Positions 42,760-52,246 of a stretch of 64,000 bases of DNA are shown in pieces. The DNA lies in assembly GCF_037151175.1 (NCBI RefSeq), contig NZ_JBBCOR010000005.1, forward strand, positions 1-64,000, in the 5' to 3' direction. The stretch's first letter is position 1. Each line of letters starts with the position of its first letter. The position numbers and the translations under genes were made by a program. This DNA comes from Asaia sp003994335. GTDB taxonomy: Bacteria; Pseudomonadota; Alphaproteobacteria; Acetobacterales; Acetobacteraceae. Below the pieces are notes generated by a model, which was not told the origin of the DNA, ran no database searches, and saw only the letters and a list, made by a program, of their open reading frames with translations.

Positions 42760-43305
42760 GTGAGCGAGGCAAGTCTGGAAAAGGCCCTGATCGGGGGCGG
42801 GTGTTTCTGGTGCACCGAGGCGATCTTCACCGGGTTGCGCGGCGTCAAATCCGCGCAGCCCGGCTATGCGGGCGGTCGACGCGAAAACCCGAGCTATGAG
42901 CAGGTCTGTAGCGGCGCGACAGGTCATGCCGAGGTCGTGGAGGTTGTATTCGATCCGCGTGAGATCGATTACGGCGATATTCTTCGCGTGTTCTACACCA
43001 CCCATGATCCGACGCAGCTCAACCGTCAGGGAAATGACGTGGGCACGCAGTACCGATCGGTGATCTTTGCGCTCGACGCCGCGCAGGAGGCGACTGCCCG
43101 CGCGGTAACGAAGGAGATCGCCGAGTCCGGTATCTGGTCGGATCCGATTGTCACCGAAATTACCGGATCGGCCGTATTCTGGGAGGCGGAGGAAAAGCAT
43201 CACGACTATTTCGCCCGCAATCCCGAGACCGCTTACTGCAGCGCCGTGGTGGCCCCGAAAGTGGCGAAGGCGCGCAAGCTTTATCGCGATCGTCTCAAGG
43301 CCTGA
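42760..43305 (+). CDS. msrA: Peptide methionine sulfoxide reductase A
   Basis: The 181-residue protein starts with GTG 42760 (MSEASLEKALIGGGCFWCTE). The catalytic Cys is in GGCFWCTE, with YAGGRRENPSYEQVCSGATG and HAEVVEVVFDP after it, then FYTTHDPTQLNRQGNDVGTQ and YRSVIF. A second Cys in AYCSAVV near the C-terminus may resolve the sulfenate. It repairs S-methionine sulfoxide in proteins. It is 7 bases from the exported hydrolase gene and probably in one transcript, although there is no export signal on it. Confidence 0.95.
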   Translation: MSEASLEKALIGGGCFWCTEAIFTGLRGVKSAQPGYAGGRRENPSYEQVCSGATGHAEVVEVVFDPREIDYGDILRVFYTTHDPTQLNRQGNDVGTQYRSVIFALDAAQEATARAVTKEIAESGIWSDPIVTEITGSAVFWEAEEKHHDYFARNPETAYCSAVVAPKVAKARKLYRDRLKA

Positions 43306-43313
43306 ACAAGCGG

Positions 43314-43344
43314 CGAGGCCAGGAGGAGGCGCCATCTGGCCTCG
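43314..43344 (+). terminator. Terminator-like hairpin after msrA
   Basis: CGAGGCCAG and CTGGCCTCG form a 9-bp perfect stem around a 13-base loop, 9 bases after the msrA stop. There is no T-run. Confidence 0.45.
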
Positions 43345-43569
43345 GGAATAGAGGTGTGAAAACCCGTCAGGCGAGGCGCGCTATACTAACGCGATAGCGC
43401 GCCATGAGGGATTGTACTGCGGAACGGCCAGGTCTCCCGCCCCGAGAGGAAAGCATCGGCCCCTCTCTTTACGGTCAGACGCGATGCCAGAAACCGTTTC
43501 GGATTGCTCGAAAGGGTTTTGGCATTTCCTCACGGCCGTGAAGAGAGACCTAAGGGCGGGCGCAGGGCC

Positions 43570-46149
43570 TCAGGCCTGGCGCCGCATCGGGGGCGCTTCG
43601 ATCTCGTCAATGAGATAGGGTCCTGCGGCGCGTATCTCGATCGCGATCAGGGCCATGCTGTTTGCTGGACGCTCACCCAGAGGTAGCCAGCCATTTCCGT
43701 TCGTCCAGCGCGCAATCTCCCCATCTGGGCGCGCGTGCCAGCCCTCGAGACGCTCCTCTGTCAGATGGGTCAGAACAGGCTTGCCGCTCTTGCTCTCGAA
43801 GATGGCGATGTCGCCCACCAGCACGCCCAGTCTGCGCCTGTCATCCACGAAAGGACCGATCACGTCGCAGGGACGGCTTGCGAAGGAGCAGATCCGGATG
43901 GCTCTGGTGCCGGCGGGCAGCATGAAGATGACCTGCTTGTTCTGATTGCGCAGGGGGCGGATAATCGAACCATTATCTGCGATCAGATGCAGATTGCTGT
44001 CCGATGTCGTATGCGGGGTGAACGACGCCAGGGGCAGGCCATGCGTGTCGCATAGAGCCCTCAAGCGCTCATGGATAGGCTCGACGATTTCCCTCTCGAC
44101 GCTGAGTGGTGCCGCAGAATCCTCTCCCCAGGTAAGATGGCGGGAGGCCAGCATCGTAATGCCGTCATGAGACTGCAGACGCCTCCGGTTTCCTGTGTCG
44201 AGATAGCTCTCGGTCAGTGCACCGTTGGCAATGATGACGGAATGTGTTTCGGTCTCGATATGATGATAGGTATAGGCGGTGATCGACCTGTCGTAGTGGA
44301 TTGAGCGCCCATTCACCAGCATACGCGCCGGAATGAATCTGCCGTCCAGGAAGAGACAGTGTTCCGCTGTCACCAGCAGGTCCTCGAAAGGATGATGGGC
44401 GCCGAGTGCGTCTTTCTTGATACGGACAGGATAGCCTGCCTCGTCGTCGGGCAGGTCGGTGCGGACGATACAATGGGCCGTCCCGGCCCAGGACAAGGGA
44501 CGAACTTCGTTCACACCATCGATCTGCACGATGACGTCCTGGCCGATGCGGAGGTTCTCGACGGCCACGCGGCCTTCTGGCGTTTCAATGAGCGTACCAG
44601 TTAGGAAGCACACATCGATGACACCCCCCTGGTTGATCATGAAACTGCCACGCCCATCATAGGTCGGGTTGGTGATCACCCCCCCATCATAGACGATGAC
44701 CTGTTGTGCGCCGTTTCCGACCTTTATGGCGCTGCCGTTCAGGGTTCCGGCCACATCTCCCGGCTCGGAAAAGCTGTCATTGATAGAGCTCCCCCAGATA
44801 TCAGCATATTCCGAGAAATATCGGTTGTCCTGGGAAATACCTCCGGCGGATACGACCAGATAGCCGTCATAAACGTTCGAATTCTCGATCACGCCGCCAC
44901 TGAGCACATTGATATGAATGCCCGTCGCGTTATCGGCAGCAGTAAGACCGGAGACGATCGCTCCCGACGTGACCGTCAGCGTTGCACCGCCTGTCAGGTT
45001 TACGGGGCCACTCACGACCGTCGTGCCGCTCATATAGCGCGTGACGCCATTTGCGCCTGCGGAAGCCGTCCACATTCCGCCAGATATCGTGCTGGCGCTG
45101 TTGCTGAAGGCATAGAGGCTCTTGGGCTTTTCGAGATAGCCACCCGCATCGACCACCGGATTGATTCCGGCGACCGTATCACCCGATACGGACCCACCGG
45201 ATTTGACGTTGAGTGTCGCCGCTCCGTTGCCGATCTTGATGGGCGCACCATTCAGGGTGCCGTTGACGCTGCCGGGCTCCTGGAAGAAGTCGTTGGTCGA
45301 ACTGCCATAGAAATCGGCATATTCGGAATAGTAGAAATTATCGTGCGAGTAGCCCCCCGCCGAGACGACGAGATAGCCGTCATAGACAGATGAATGCTCG
45401 ATGATACCGCCACTGAGTACGTTGATATGGATACCTGTCGCATTATCGGCAGCGGTGAGGCCGGAAACGACAGCGCCGGAGGTGATCGTAAGCGTTGCGC
45501 CACTGGTCAGATTGACGGGGCCGGACACGATAGTCGTGCCACTGACATAGACCGTGTTCCCTGTCTGGTCACGCGTGGCAGACCAGAGACCTCCGGAAAG
45601 GGTGGGCGCGTCGTTGACGATGGTGAAAGGGGCTACGCTCTCGCCAGGGCCAATATAGCAGCCATTGGCGGTATTGACCGTGGTATTGGACGTGGTGGAG
45701 CCAAGCAGCGATCCACCATTGGCGACGTAAACCGATCCGACATTATTGCCCACCGTGAACGGCGTGCCATTGAGCGTACCCTTGACGTTGCCAGGCTCCT
45801 CGAAGGTGTCATTCATCGAAGAGCCGTAGATATTCGTTACCTCCGAATAGTAGAGGTTGTGCTGCGATATGCCGCCGGTCGACACGGTCAAGAACCCGTC
45901 GAACACCGTCGAATGCGCGATGGTGCCGCCGCTGCTGACTGTAATCGTGATGTCGCTGCCATTATCCGCCGCAACGAGACCTGACACCACTGCGCCGGAA
46001 AGCACAGCCAGGGAACCGCCAACAATGTTAACGGGTCCGGAGATCATTGCTCCACTACTGACATAGAAGGTTTGAGTCCCGCTGAGTACGGCACTCCACG
46101 TTCCAGAGATATTCGGAGAATTATTGATGATGGTGTAGGAATCAGCCAC
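43570..46149 (-). CDS. Repeat-and-Hint-domain surface-type protein
   Basis: The 859-residue protein starts at ATG 46149 (MADSYTIINNSPNISGTWSA) with no obvious signal peptide. Three units of about 170 residues (1-172, 173-344, 345-512) share the blocks SGxxxSG, VSGPVNL, SGAVVSGLTAADN, SVYDGYLVVSAGG and NDxFxEPG-x-V-x-GTLNG, a pattern of parallel beta-helix adhesins. Unit two and three are closest. A Hint domain starts at Cys514 (CFLTGTLIETPEGRVAVENL) and holds LVTAEHCLFLDGRFIPARML and YHHIETETHSVIIANGALTE. The last 150 residues are separate. Hint domains self-process proteins, so the passenger may be released or attached. No secretion partner is adjacent, though the type I exit duct TolC is 17 kb away. 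Confidence 0.8.
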   Translation of the reverse strand: MADSYTIINNSPNISGTWSAVLSGTQTFYVSSGAMISGPVNIVGGSLAVLSGAVVSGLVAADNGSDITITVSSGGTIAHSTVFDGFLTVSTGGISQHNLYYSEVTNIYGSSMNDTFEEPGNVKGTLNGTPFTVGNNVGSVYVANGGSLLGSTTSNTTVNTANGCYIGPGESVAPFTIVNDAPTLSGGLWSATRDQTGNTVYVSGTTIVSGPVNLTSGATLTITSGAVVSGLTAADNATGIHINVLSGGIIEHSSVYDGYLVVSAGGYSHDNFYYSEYADFYGSSTNDFFQEPGSVNGTLNGAPIKIGNGAATLNVKSGGSVSGDTVAGINPVVDAGGYLEKPKSLYAFSNSASTISGGMWTASAGANGVTRYMSGTTVVSGPVNLTGGATLTVTSGAIVSGLTAADNATGIHINVLSGGVIENSNVYDGYLVVSAGGISQDNRYFSEYADIWGSSINDSFSEPGDVAGTLNGSAIKVGNGAQQVIVYDGGVITNPTYDGRGSFMINQGGVIDVCFLTGTLIETPEGRVAVENLRIGQDVIVQIDGVNEVRPLSWAGTAHCIVRTDLPDDEAGYPVRIKKDALGAHHPFEDLLVTAEHCLFLDGRFIPARMLVNGRSIHYDRSITAYTYHHIETETHSVIIANGALTESYLDTGNRRRLQSHDGITMLASRHLTWGEDSAAPLSVEREIVEPIHERLRALCDTHGLPLASFTPHTTSDSNLHLIADNGSIIRPLRNQNKQVIFMLPAGTRAIRICSFASRPCDVIGPFVDDRRRLGVLVGDIAIFESKSGKPVLTHLTEERLEGWHARPDGEIARWTNGNGWLPLGERPANSMALIAIEIRAAGPYLIDEIEAPPMRRQA

Positions 46150-46678
46150 GAATTTTCTCCGCGTTATGTTTGTTAATGGCGATCATACAAAGAAAATTTT
46201 AGCTGTAAACTAATTATTGACGCAAATATCTCGATATTTACTTAAGTTTGTTCTGCAAAAACTTTTTTGTATACCAGTATCGGAACGGTCTGGTGGCCAG
46301 CGCGATCGTCATCGCTGTGCGCGATTGAGGCACCTCGGATGAGAAAGAGGAGATCGCGTGAACGGTGTGTTCCGGGCGAAGCGCAGCGCAAGGGCGTGGC
46401 GGTGTTTACCCGGGGGAGACAGGACGTAACGTTCTCTGCTGATTTTTTCCCGGGGTCACAAGGATCTTGCGCGTCTGTCCGCATGCCGCGTCAGATCGCC
46501 CGCCGGTAGGAACGGATCGAGGAGGTGCTTCGCGCATGGTACCTCCGGAAAGGTCCCGGGGATTGCCCACCCTGTCGCTCAGAGGCGCTTGCAGATTTGC
46601 CGAGGCATGTTGTGCCCACGCCCCCTGGATAGCGGCAGCAAGAGCGAAGCGGATACCTCGGCCAGGGCTCTCGCGTTG
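46150..46678. other. Intergenic stretch between Hint-domain gene and ABC transporter
   Basis: About 530 bases. The part next to the Hint gene (46150-46280) is strongly AT-rich and should hold its promoter. The rest has short overlapping frames without ribosome sites (46242-46484 minus, 46267-46509 plus) and no motif I recognise. No gene is supported. Confidence 0.45.
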
Positions 46679-47998
46679 TCAGTAACTGCCGTTCTCGCGA
46701 TCAAGCATGAACTGATCGGCTTCCTCATCAAAATCGAAGAGTTCGGTGTAACGTGCCCAGTTCGTCGCGGTCATGAGCGTCTGTTCGGCATAGCTTGGAG
46801 ACATTGTGGCCTCCAGCTCCTCACGGAAGCGATCGGCACCCGTGCGGTGACCAGAGCGTTCGTCCAGCACGGCCCGTATGGAACGGATGAGCGGGATGTG
46901 ATGCAGCAGGGCGGCCCGCATGATCTCGCGTCGTTCGTCCTGGTCGGCCTGCACGAATCGTGCACCCGCTTCGGTCATGAGGATATCCCCGTCTTCCAGT
47001 TCTGCCAGTTCGAGAAGTTGGAGCGACTCTCCGAGCGGAAACAGATCGTCCAGCGCCATCTGGAGACGCTCGGCCAGATGTGGCAAGTCGGCCCGTCCGT
47101 TGAGCGGCGCTGCGGCCAGTGTTTCCAGTAGCCCGACCAGCACGTTGATCGGGATCGGTGGTAGCACGAGCGCCATGGGATTGGGGGGCGGTGCGGCAAT
47201 GCCGGTTTCCAGACTGGCCTCGGACACAAGAGGCGCGCGACGGGTCATCAGCGTATAGATGTGATCCACGAAATGCCTGAATTCGGCGTCGTCACGGTTA
47301 CGCGGGTGGGGGAATGGAACCGCGAGTTCATGCGAAACGCGTCCCGGATTGGATGAAAAAAGCAGGATCCGATCGCACATCAGAACAGCTTCTTCCACGT
47401 TATGTGTGACAAGCAACATCGCGCGTGTCGGCAATCGCTTTTCTGACCAGAGTTCGATCAGATCGGTCCGCAGGTTTTCCGCAGTGAGCATGTCGAGCGA
47501 GGCAAAAGGCTCATCCATCAGCAGCAGATCGGGCTGCATGACCAGGGCTCGGGCCAGCCCCACGCGCTGCTGCATGGCTCCCGAGAGCTCTTTGGGAAGG
47601 GCATTCTCGTAGCCATTGAGCCCGATCAGATCGATGATCTCGTCGCAACGTTGCTCGCATTCGAGGCGGGGAAGTCGTTTTGCCTCAAGACCCAGAACGA
47701 TGTTTTGCTGAACGGTCAGCCAGGGGAAGAGTGCGAAAGACTGAAACACCATCGCGATATCAGGCGTGGGACCAGAGAGAGGCTTGCCTTTCCAGATGAT
47801 CTCGCCGGCACTCGGCGCCGTGAGACCCGAGGCGATCCGAAGCAGAGTGGATTTTCCCGAGCCCGAGCGCCCGACCAGCCCGACGATCTCACCCGCATGG
47901 AGGTCGAAACTAACATCCTCCAGCACAGGGAGATCTGTACTGCTCTCCTTTTGATAGACCTGAAGGCAATGGCGGATCGAGAGCAGGATCTCCTGCAT
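46679..47998 (-). CDS. NitT/TauT-type ABC transporter ATPase with AAA-associated C-terminal domain
   Basis: ATG 47998 (MQEILLSIRHCLQVYQKESS) lies six bases after GGAG; ATG 48016 and 48010, which overlap the permease stop, are alternatives. The 439-residue protein has Walker A GRSGSGKST, Q-loop MVFQSFALFPW, signature LSGAMQQRVGLARAL, Walker B LLLMDEPFASLD and the H-loop LLVTHNVEEAV. The signature has LSGAM in place of LSGGM. After about residue 270 comes an AAA-associated domain (HLAERLQMALDDLFPLGESL, GDILMTEAGARFVQADQDER) found in a subset of nitrate/taurine-type ATPases. It powers the double-length permease encoded just upstream. Substrate is unknown. Confidence 0.85.
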   Translation of the reverse strand: MQEILLSIRHCLQVYQKESSTDLPVLEDVSFDLHAGEIVGLVGRSGSGKSTLLRIASGLTAPSAGEIIWKGKPLSGPTPDIAMVFQSFALFPWLTVQQNIVLGLEAKRLPRLECEQRCDEIIDLIGLNGYENALPKELSGAMQQRVGLARALVMQPDLLLMDEPFASLDMLTAENLRTDLIELWSEKRLPTRAMLLVTHNVEEAVLMCDRILLFSSNPGRVSHELAVPFPHPRNRDDAEFRHFVDHIYTLMTRRAPLVSEASLETGIAAPPPNPMALVLPPIPINVLVGLLETLAAAPLNGRADLPHLAERLQMALDDLFPLGESLQLLELAELEDGDILMTEAGARFVQADQDERREIMRAALLHHIPLIRSIRAVLDERSGHRTGADRFREELEATMSPSYAEQTLMTATNWARYTELFDFDEEADQFMLDRENGSY

Positions 47999-48012
47999 GA
48001 CGGACTCCATGG

Positions 48013-49716
48013 TCATTTGAGAGAGGTCTGGATACGGCGCCTGATCTGCATCCGCAGGGGATGCCATACCAGGAACTCGCCCAAGGCAATGCAAAGGGTC
48101 AGAACGGCTGCGCCCAGCACGACGCGAGGCAGGTCGCCAATCTCGATCGCTCGCGCCACATAGGCGCCGATACCGCCGCCATCCTGGCTCTGCAGTGCCC
48201 AGGAGGATCGCTCCGCGAGGATAAGCATGGTCCATCCAGTGGCGGAGGCCATACTCACAGCGTCGAGGAGCGCAGGTGCCAGACCGGGGAGCAGTACGCG
48301 GCTCCACCAGAGCCAGCCACGGATCTGCAGGTTTCGTGAGGCCTGAAGCAGGTCGGGCGGATAGCTTCTCATACCGCGCAGGATTTGCGCCAGCAGAAGC
48401 CACTGAATGAAGAAAAAGCACAGGACCAGTGGCCAGATCAGCCTGGTCACGCCAAGAGCGACCATCGCAAGGCACAGAACAGGAAAGAGCGCATTCTTGG
48501 GATAAAGTGTGAGGAAACGGGCGAGTCTCCTCGCGGGTCCGGCACGGCGCGCTGAAAGACCCAGCCAGACCCCCACCGGCACCCAGAGCGCCATTGCCAA
48601 GATCAGCGCCAGCGTCATGCGTAGCGCCGAAACAAGGCTTTGTTCCGCGACGATCAGCAGGTCGCGCAGGTCGAGCGCATGGTGACGATAGAAGAACGCC
48701 ACCACGATCAGAAGCAGGAAAAGGACCGAACTGAGGGTGAGCCATCGCGAGGGCGCGCGTGTCAGAGGGGCTGGGCGAAAGCCCGTGCCGCCCAGCCTCA
48801 GATCCCCCAGCCAGGCGAGGCCGCGCCTCAGTGTCTCGCCAGCGCGTTTCAGCGCGCGGGTGCGCCGCCAGAATCTGAGCATCCAGGGATCCGCAGCCTG
48901 ATCGAAGAGCGGCCTCAGCCGGTAGCGGTCGGCCCAGATCTGCCAGGGGAAGACGAGGCAGGTGTCATAGAGAAAGGCGAGCACACCGATGAGCAGGGCT
49001 GCAACTGCGGTCTGCCAGAATGAGCCCATGGCGGCGGCCTGCGCTGCGTGGGTGCCAAGACCCGGGCGGGACGGGAGCGCGCCATCGACCGGAAGCATCT
49101 CAGCCGCAATCAGCAGGCACCAGGCGAGAGGCATGGCGCGGGCAAGGGCAGTCACGCTGTCTGGAATGGCGTAAGGGGCCTCGAGCCGCCACAGGCGCTG
49201 CCAGCTTGTAAGGCCCAACGCGCGGGCTGCTTCGTCGAGCGCCCTCGGGATGCTCGCCCAGGCAGAAAGCGCTGCGCTGGCGACGGGTGCGGCCAGACAG
49301 AGTGACGTGACACCGATGGCGGAAGCCTCAAAGCCTAGCAGATGCAGGAAAGGCAGGAGGCAAAGAAGGGGCAGCATGTGCAACCCGCCAAGGGCGGTAC
49401 GCATCCCCCCCCCGACGAAGGGAATCTTGGCGGCGGTAAGCGCCATGATGGCGCCGATCAGCACCCCGAGAAGGGTCGCCCCAAGCATGCGCAGGAGGCT
49501 GTGGCCAATATCTCCCATAAGGACGCCAATCCCGGCGAGCGACCTGAAATGGGGCGCCATGAGGGGGTGGTGATGAAAGGGGACGAGATGAACCGGCAGG
49601 AAGCGGGAGAAAATGGCAAGAGCGGCTACCACGACCAGCGTGCCGACGAGCGATGCCGTCAGCCCCGTTTTTCTGTCCGGCCCGCGTGTGCCGCGTCGCG
49701 CCCGTAATGGCGACAT
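48013..49716 (-). CDS. Double-length ABC transporter permease (NitT/TauT type)
   Basis: The 567-residue protein starts at ATG 49716. Two permease domains are fused: helices at about 20-45 and 70-250 with the coupling EAA-type loop SIPRALDEAARALGLTSWQR, and helices at about 330-550 with SYPPDLLQASRNLQIRGWLW. A cytoplasmic linker of about 60 residues (WRRTRALKRAGETLRRGLAW) joins them. A single chain thus provides both halves of the channel. It is followed by the ATPase gene with overlapping ends and lies 36 bases after dut. No substrate-binding protein gene is nearby. Confidence 0.85.
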   Translation of the reverse strand: MSPLRARRGTRGPDRKTGLTASLVGTLVVVAALAIFSRFLPVHLVPFHHHPLMAPHFRSLAGIGVLMGDIGHSLLRMLGATLLGVLIGAIMALTAAKIPFVGGGMRTALGGLHMLPLLCLLPFLHLLGFEASAIGVTSLCLAAPVASAALSAWASIPRALDEAARALGLTSWQRLWRLEAPYAIPDSVTALARAMPLAWCLLIAAEMLPVDGALPSRPGLGTHAAQAAAMGSFWQTAVAALLIGVLAFLYDTCLVFPWQIWADRYRLRPLFDQAADPWMLRFWRRTRALKRAGETLRRGLAWLGDLRLGGTGFRPAPLTRAPSRWLTLSSVLFLLLIVVAFFYRHHALDLRDLLIVAEQSLVSALRMTLALILAMALWVPVGVWLGLSARRAGPARRLARFLTLYPKNALFPVLCLAMVALGVTRLIWPLVLCFFFIQWLLLAQILRGMRSYPPDLLQASRNLQIRGWLWWSRVLLPGLAPALLDAVSMASATGWTMLILAERSSWALQSQDGGGIGAYVARAIEIGDLPRVVLGAAVLTLCIALGEFLVWHPLRMQIRRRIQTSLK

Positions 49717-49752
49717 GCTCTCCTTCCTCGCACCCGTGGCGTATCGCTCGTG

Positions 49753-50214
49753 TCAGGGGGTACGGGCAATACCCGTGCTACCGAAGCCACCAGCGCCGCG
49801 CGCGGTTTCATCCAACTCGGAAACCTCGACCCATGTCAAACGAATGACGGGGGCCAGCACGGCCTGAGCGATCCGCATGCCTCTGGTGATGACGAAATCC
49901 TCATCACTCGTATTGAGAATGATGATCCCGATCTCTCCCCGGTAATCCTCATCGATCGTGCCTGGCGTGTTTGGCAGTGTAATGCCGTGCTTGAGTGCCA
50001 GTCCCGATCGTGGGCGTATCTGCAGCTCATAACCAGCCGGTAGGCCGATTTTCAGACCTGTCGGGACCAGCGCGCGCGCACCGGCCTTGACGATCATGTC
50101 GATGTCGATGGCTGCAAGCAGATCCATGCCTGCAGCCCCGCTGCTGGCATAGTGAGGGAGGTCGAGCCCCTGGGCGTGAGGAAGCCGGACGAGTTCGACG
50201 GGGAGCGGTGACAT
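49753..50214 (-). CDS. dut: Deoxyuridine 5'-triphosphate nucleotidohydrolase
   Basis: The 153-residue trimeric-type dUTPase starts at ATG 50214, after AGGACTTC and six bases past the coaBC stop. Motif I is AGMDLLAAID, motif II PRSGLA, motif III NTPGTIDEDYRGEI, motif IV GMRIAQAVLAPV and motif V GAGGFGSTG. It hydrolyses dUTP to dUMP, keeping uracil out of DNA and feeding thymidylate synthesis. It is in a run ubiE-coaBC-dut on the minus strand, an arrangement seen in other alphaproteobacteria. Confidence 0.96.
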   Translation of the reverse strand: MSPLPVELVRLPHAQGLDLPHYASSGAAGMDLLAAIDIDMIVKAGARALVPTGLKIGLPAGYELQIRPRSGLALKHGITLPNTPGTIDEDYRGEIGIIILNTSDEDFVITRGMRIAQAVLAPVIRLTWVEVSELDETARGAGGFGSTGIARTP

Positions 50215-50220
50215 GAAGTC

Positions 50221-51423
50221 CTACCTCGGGGATGAAGAGAGATGATCGGCGATGAGACCGGCCAGCTTTGCTGCGATATCGACCTTGGGCATCGAGGGCC
50301 AGGGCTGGGCACCGGTTTCGGTAACGAACAAGATGCGGTTATGATCCCCGCCGAAGATACCGGAATCAGCTCCGACATCATTGGCCAGCAACCAGTCGCA
50401 GGCTTTGCGGGCACGTTTGGCGCGAGCATGGGCTTCGAGTGTTTCCGTCTCCGCCGCAAACCCGATGACGAGGGCAGGGCGCGCGGGGCCGGGGCTCGCA
50501 AGCGTAGCGAGGATATCGGGATTTTCGACCAAAGCGAGGCTGGGCACCGCGCCCTCCTGCTTCTTGCGCTTGTGCTGCACGGTATCGGCCACACGCCAGT
50601 CGCCGACGGCAGCTGCACATATGACAACATCGGCAGGCAGGGCGGCCCCGCAGGCCGCCAGCATCTCCTGTGCGGTCTGGACCGGTAAACGGGTCACGCC
50701 GGCGGGACAGGGCAGGGAAGTGGGGCCACTCACCAGGGTCACACGAGCCCCGAGGCGGGCACATGCGGCCGCAATAGCGTAGCCCTGCTTGCCCGAGGAA
50801 TGATTGGCGATGAACCGTACCGGATCGATCGGCTCATGGGTCGGGCCTGCTGTCACGAGGACATGCCTGTTGGCAAGTGGCCTTTCCGGAAACAAAGCGG
50901 TCTCGATCGCTGCCAGGATCGTTTCGGGCGCGCAGAGCCTGCCTGGTCCGTACTCACCGCAGGCCATTTCCCCCTCGTCAGGACCGACAAACCGGCAGCC
51001 ATGGAGGTGCAACCGCTGCAGATTCTCCTGCGTGGCAGGATGCTGCCACATCCGCACATTCATGGCCGGGGCAAGCAACACGGGCGTATCCGTTGCCAGG
51101 AGTAGGGTTGTCGCGAGGTCGTCGGCAAGCCCATTGGCGAGACGGGCCATGAGATTGGCCGTGGCGGGGCAGACCACGATCAGATCGGCACTGCGTGACA
51201 GTGCGATATGATCCATCTGACTATCCTCGGCCAATGAAAGCAGCTCGGTATGGACCGCATTGCCCGAGAGCGCCTGAACTGAAAGCGGAGTGACAAAATG
51301 CGTGGCCGAGTCAGTCAGGACACATTCGACCGCGATGTCACGCTTGCGCAGCAGCCGGATCAGTTCCAGCGATTTATAGGCGGCGATACCACCGCCAATG
51401 ATCAGGGTGACCCGCGCGCGCAT
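50221..51423 (-). CDS. coaBC: Bifunctional phosphopantothenoylcysteine decarboxylase/phosphopantothenate-cysteine ligase
   Basis: ATG 51423 (MRARVTLIIGGGIAAYKSLE) fits the family N-terminus, giving 400 residues. The flavoprotein CoaC half has GGIAAYKSLELIRLL, the active His in QMDHIALSRSADLIVVCPAT, PAMNVRMW and a substrate-binding MACGEYGPGRL. The CoaB half begins with VLVTAGPTHEPIDPVRFIAN and has NHSSGKQGYAIA and the later NDVGADSGIFGGD. It makes phosphopantetheine for coenzyme A. It lies 7 bases after ubiE and 6 before dut, so the three are probably one operon. Confidence 0.96.
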   Translation of the reverse strand: MRARVTLIIGGGIAAYKSLELIRLLRKRDIAVECVLTDSATHFVTPLSVQALSGNAVHTELLSLAEDSQMDHIALSRSADLIVVCPATANLMARLANGLADDLATTLLLATDTPVLLAPAMNVRMWQHPATQENLQRLHLHGCRFVGPDEGEMACGEYGPGRLCAPETILAAIETALFPERPLANRHVLVTAGPTHEPIDPVRFIANHSSGKQGYAIAAACARLGARVTLVSGPTSLPCPAGVTRLPVQTAQEMLAACGAALPADVVICAAAVGDWRVADTVQHKRKKQEGAVPSLALVENPDILATLASPGPARPALVIGFAAETETLEAHARAKRARKACDWLLANDVGADSGIFGGDHNRILFVTETGAQPWPSMPKVDIAAKLAGLIADHLSSSPR

Positions 51424-51430
51424 GGTGCGA

Positions 51431-52216
51431 TCAGAGCTTCCAGCCCGAATGGATGGCGGCAATGCCACCAGACAGGTTCTGATAGCCCACCTTTTCGAGT
51501 CCGGCGGTGCGCATCATCTCCGCCAGGACATCCTGCTCGGGGAAGGTGCGAATGCTCTCGGCCAGATAGCGGTAGCTTTCTGCATCCTTGGCGATGATCT
51601 GGCCCATTTTGGGCAGAACCCCGAAAGACCAGGCGTCATAGACAGGGGCGAGCGCTGCCACTTGCACGCGAGAAAATTCCAGGCAGCAGAATTTTCCACC
51701 CGGACGCAGCACGCGGCGCGCCTCGCGCAAAACAGCATCCTTGTCCGTGCAGTTGCGCAGCCCGAACGCGATCGACACGCGGTCAACGCTGCGGTCCGGC
51801 AAGGGAATGGTTTCTGCGTCCACCACCGAGAATTCGATATCGCTCAGATAGCCTTTACTGGCCGCGCGTGTGCGTCCGACTTCAAGCATGGCGGCATTGA
51901 TGTCGGTCAGAAGCACCGGACCGCCGTTGTTCTTGAGCCAGCCAAAGCTGATATCACCCGTGCCGCCTGCCAGGTCGAGAAGCTTGAGGTCGCGTCGCGG
52001 TGCGAGCGTATTGATGAAGATACGCTTCCAGACGCGATGAATGCCGAGCGACATCACATCATTCATGACATCATAACGGCCGGCCACGCTGTCGAACACG
52101 GCGCGCACCAGTGGCTTCTTCTCTGCTTTCGGAACAGAGCGATAGCCGAAATCGGTTGTCTCCTCCCTCTCGCCATGGGCTGATTCGGGATGGGGAAATG
52201 ATGCGTTGTCGGTCAT
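51431..52216 (-). CDS. ubiE: Ubiquinone/menaquinone biosynthesis C-methyltransferase
   Basis: The 261-residue protein starts at ATG 52216. It has TDFGYRSVPKAEKKPLVRAV then FDSVAGRYDVMNDVMSLGIH, the SAM-binding LLDLAGGTGDIS and the UbiE signatures IAFGLRNCTDKDAVLREARR, VLRPGGKFCCLEFSRV and VAALAPVYDAWSFGVLPKMG. It methylates the quinone ring in ubiquinone synthesis. It heads the ubiE-coaBC-dut run and is divergent from mutM with only 30 bases between the start codons, so their promoters must overlap. Confidence 0.96.
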   Translation of the reverse strand: MTDNASFPHPESAHGEREETTDFGYRSVPKAEKKPLVRAVFDSVAGRYDVMNDVMSLGIHRVWKRIFINTLAPRRDLKLLDLAGGTGDISFGWLKNNGGPVLLTDINAAMLEVGRTRAASKGYLSDIEFSVVDAETIPLPDRSVDRVSIAFGLRNCTDKDAVLREARRVLRPGGKFCCLEFSRVQVAALAPVYDAWSFGVLPKMGQIIAKDAESYRYLAESIRTFPEQDVLAEMMRTAGLEKVGYQNLSGGIAAIHSGWKL

Positions 52217-52246
52217 GTCTCTCTGGATATAGTGTCAGCACCCAAG

